This document shows positions 62,681-64,000 of a stretch of 64,000 nucleotides of DNA, piece by piece; position 1 is the first letter of the stretch, and each line of letters begins with the position of its first letter. The notes beneath the pieces are model-generated. The model saw only the letters and a program-made list of their open reading frames with translations. It was not told the DNA's origin and searched no databases. Source of the DNA: Leptospira biflexa serovar Patoc strain 'Patoc 1 (Paris)' (GTDB taxonomy: Bacteria > Spirochaetota > Leptospiria > Leptospirales > Leptospiraceae); NCBI RefSeq assembly GCF_000017685.1, contig NC_010602.1, forward strand, positions 2,435,501 through 2,499,500, written 5' to 3'. Made by a program: the position numbers and the translations under genes.

Positions 62681-64000
62681 TTCATCTTTATTTTCATTTC
62701 ATTTTTAGTTATTTTAAAAGCCATTTAGGTAAAGTTTTTTTAAATCTATTGAGTGTCAGCCTTGGAATTGCATTATTTGTAAGCACCCAAATCAACGGAT
62801 GGAAAGCTGAAAAAAGTTTAATTGATCAAACGATAGGATTTAATTCAAGAAATTTTATCGGTCGCTACGTTTTCACCTCGAACTTAACTCCAAACAAACC
62901 GGAAAAGACAATTTTAAAAAAAATTAATGACTCGTTACCAAACACGGTAATAGTAGAGCCGGAATTACAAACAAAAGGATACTTCAAAAATGAAGAAAAC
63001 CAGATCTTTAGTATCCCAACGATTGGAAAAGATCTAATTACCCAATTCAATTTCAATCTTCAAATTAAAAATAACGACCAATTCCCAAAATATATTTTTA
63101 GCAAAGCATTACTTTCGAAGCTAAATACAAATGGGTTTCCATTATTGTTTCATCTCTGCAACAAACAAATCAGTATTAATCGAAGCGATATTCTTGAGAT
63201 TTCAAAAGATGGGTTATTTGTTTTGATGGATATCGAAAGGTTACAGAATATTTGTAACCTTAAGGATAATTTCACATCCATTAATCTGATTCAATCCCAA
63301 AATCATTCAACTATTTTGTATGACCTTCCAAAAACAATGACCTTAGAAAATTGGTATTACGAATCCAATGAAGAGATCAAAGAAAGAGCAGGAATTGCGC
63401 TTGGATCACTCAAAATTAATTTAACTATTATTTCGTTGGTTTCTGTTTTAATTTCCTTTTTTATGGTCTCAAATATCTATACTGGATTATTTATTTCGAG
63501 AAAAATTGAATTCGGAATTTTACTTTCCATAGGAGGGACAAAACTCAACAACTTTTTCCTCTTCCTTATACTTTCCGTGTTCATGGGATTCATAGGTGGT
63601 TCAATCGGCGTCTATTTAGGAGTTACGATTTCGAACCAAAACTTAGTAAAAACTGTAAGTACTTTAACAGATACAATGCAAATTGAATCCTACAATGACT
63701 ACCCTATTGAAATCATTTTATATGGAATTAGTCTGTCAATTTTCGGTTCAATCGTAAGTGCACTATTTAATGCGATAAAGGCATACAATATACTCCCAAT
63801 TGAGTTATTGCGCGATAGGGATCAGCTTACAACAAATTTCCCGTTTATTTTATCAAAACATGCAATCTTAGTAATTTCACTGTTCCTAATTTTATTAGGA
63901 TTTTTCATTGGGAATATTAAAATCGAAAAACAAATTTTGCCTGGATTAGCTGGAGTAGGTTTTGTAATTTTTGGTTTTGTAACGTTAAATTATATCTTAA
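62677..64000 (+). CDS. FtsX-like ABC permease, N-terminal part (cut by window edge)
   Basis: From ATG 62677 the frame is open to the end of the window for 441 codons. It starts MIHLYFHFIFSYFKSHLGKVF with helix LLSVSLGIALFVSTQ, an outside domain of about 200 residues, then helices LTIISLVSVLISFFMVSNIY, FLFLILSVFMGFIGGSIGVYLG and a third before IKAYNILPIELLRDRD, the FtsX-domain ending. A further helix follows, suggesting a MacB/YbbP-like permease with two FtsX domains. Works with the ATPase encoded just upstream. Confidence 0.88.
   Translation, partial: MIHLYFHFIFSYFKSHLGKVFLNLLSVSLGIALFVSTQINGWKAEKSLIDQTIGFNSRNFIGRYVFTSNLTPNKPEKTILKKINDSLPNTVIVEPELQTKGYFKNEENQIFSIPTIGKDLITQFNFNLQIKNNDQFPKYIFSKALLSKLNTNGFPLLFHLCNKQISINRSDILEISKDGLFVLMDIERLQNICNLKDNFTSINLIQSQNHSTILYDLPKTMTLENWYYESNEEIKERAGIALGSLKINLTIISLVSVLISFFMVSNIYTGLFISRKIEFGILLSIGGTKLNNFFLFLILSVFMGFIGGSIGVYLGVTISNQNLVKTVSTLTDTMQIESYNDYPIEIILYGISLSIFGSIVSALFNAIKAYNILPIELLRDRDQLTTNFPFILSKHAILVISLFLILLGFFIGNIKIEKQILPGLAGVGFVIFGFVTLNYIL

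Overview
This 64-kb window looks like chromosome of a spirochaete of the genus Leptospira, most likely from the saprophytic side of the genus (inference). Supporting signs are AT-rich DNA, a Borrelia-type P83/100 antigen homologue, loose spirochaetal lipoboxes (LFTNC in LemA), many TTG starts and abundant TPR and Fn3-like secreted proteins. I see no insertion sequence, prophage, CRISPR array or rRNA. One tRNA gene (Val, anticodon GAC) is present. No gene-free stretch exceeds 300 bases.

Layout. 1-6.3 kb: an MFS transporter cut by the window edge, the P83/100 homologue, then serC, a secreted unknown, rpiB and a LamG-like secreted protein on +. 6.3-14 kb: a ribbon-helix-helix/PIN-like pair, a TPR protein, a large membrane protein of unknown function, a phosphoglycerate-mutase-like metalloenzyme and a TPR/Fn3 pair. 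14-20.7 kb: a methyltransferase, a compact UvrD-like helicase, tRNA-Val, a membrane protein, two SGNH proteins and an MBOAT acyltransferase (probably surface glycan O-acylation). 20.8-36.9 kb: a long minus-strand run. Read in its own direction it is thrS, an unknown gene, infC, rpmI, rplT, a frameshifted coiled-coil gene, zapA, 5-formyl-THF cyclo-ligase, cheW, cheA (fused to a CheC phosphatase domain), cheB, cheY, scpA, scpB, pheA, tyrA, a NamZ-like gene and lemA. 36.9-43.6 kb: a TetR/hydrolase pair with palindromic operator-like repeats, then a YddA/SbmA-like transporter whose ATPase domain has lost its catalytic motifs, translationally coupled to a GH94 phosphorylase. 43.6-53.7 kb: PII and AmtB; class II photolyase, ClpS-like and AlkD-like genes; a membrane adenylate cyclase; an RNA m5U methyltransferase; SpoIID and HDOD proteins.

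The most striking locus is 53.7-61.9 kb on the minus strand. It is a compact operon for a hydrogenase-4-like (Hyf/Ehr) membrane complex. The large subunit lacks all four [NiFe] cysteines, and the small subunit also lacks all four cysteines of the proximal [4Fe-4S] cluster, yet the two ferredoxin clusters and the membrane subunits are kept. A soluble adenylate cyclase with a pseudo-receiver domain (Asp to Glu) starts 5 bases after it. A divergent LolD-like ATPase and FtsX-like permease end the window.

All calls come from reading the sequence and recalling family motifs. No database search was run.
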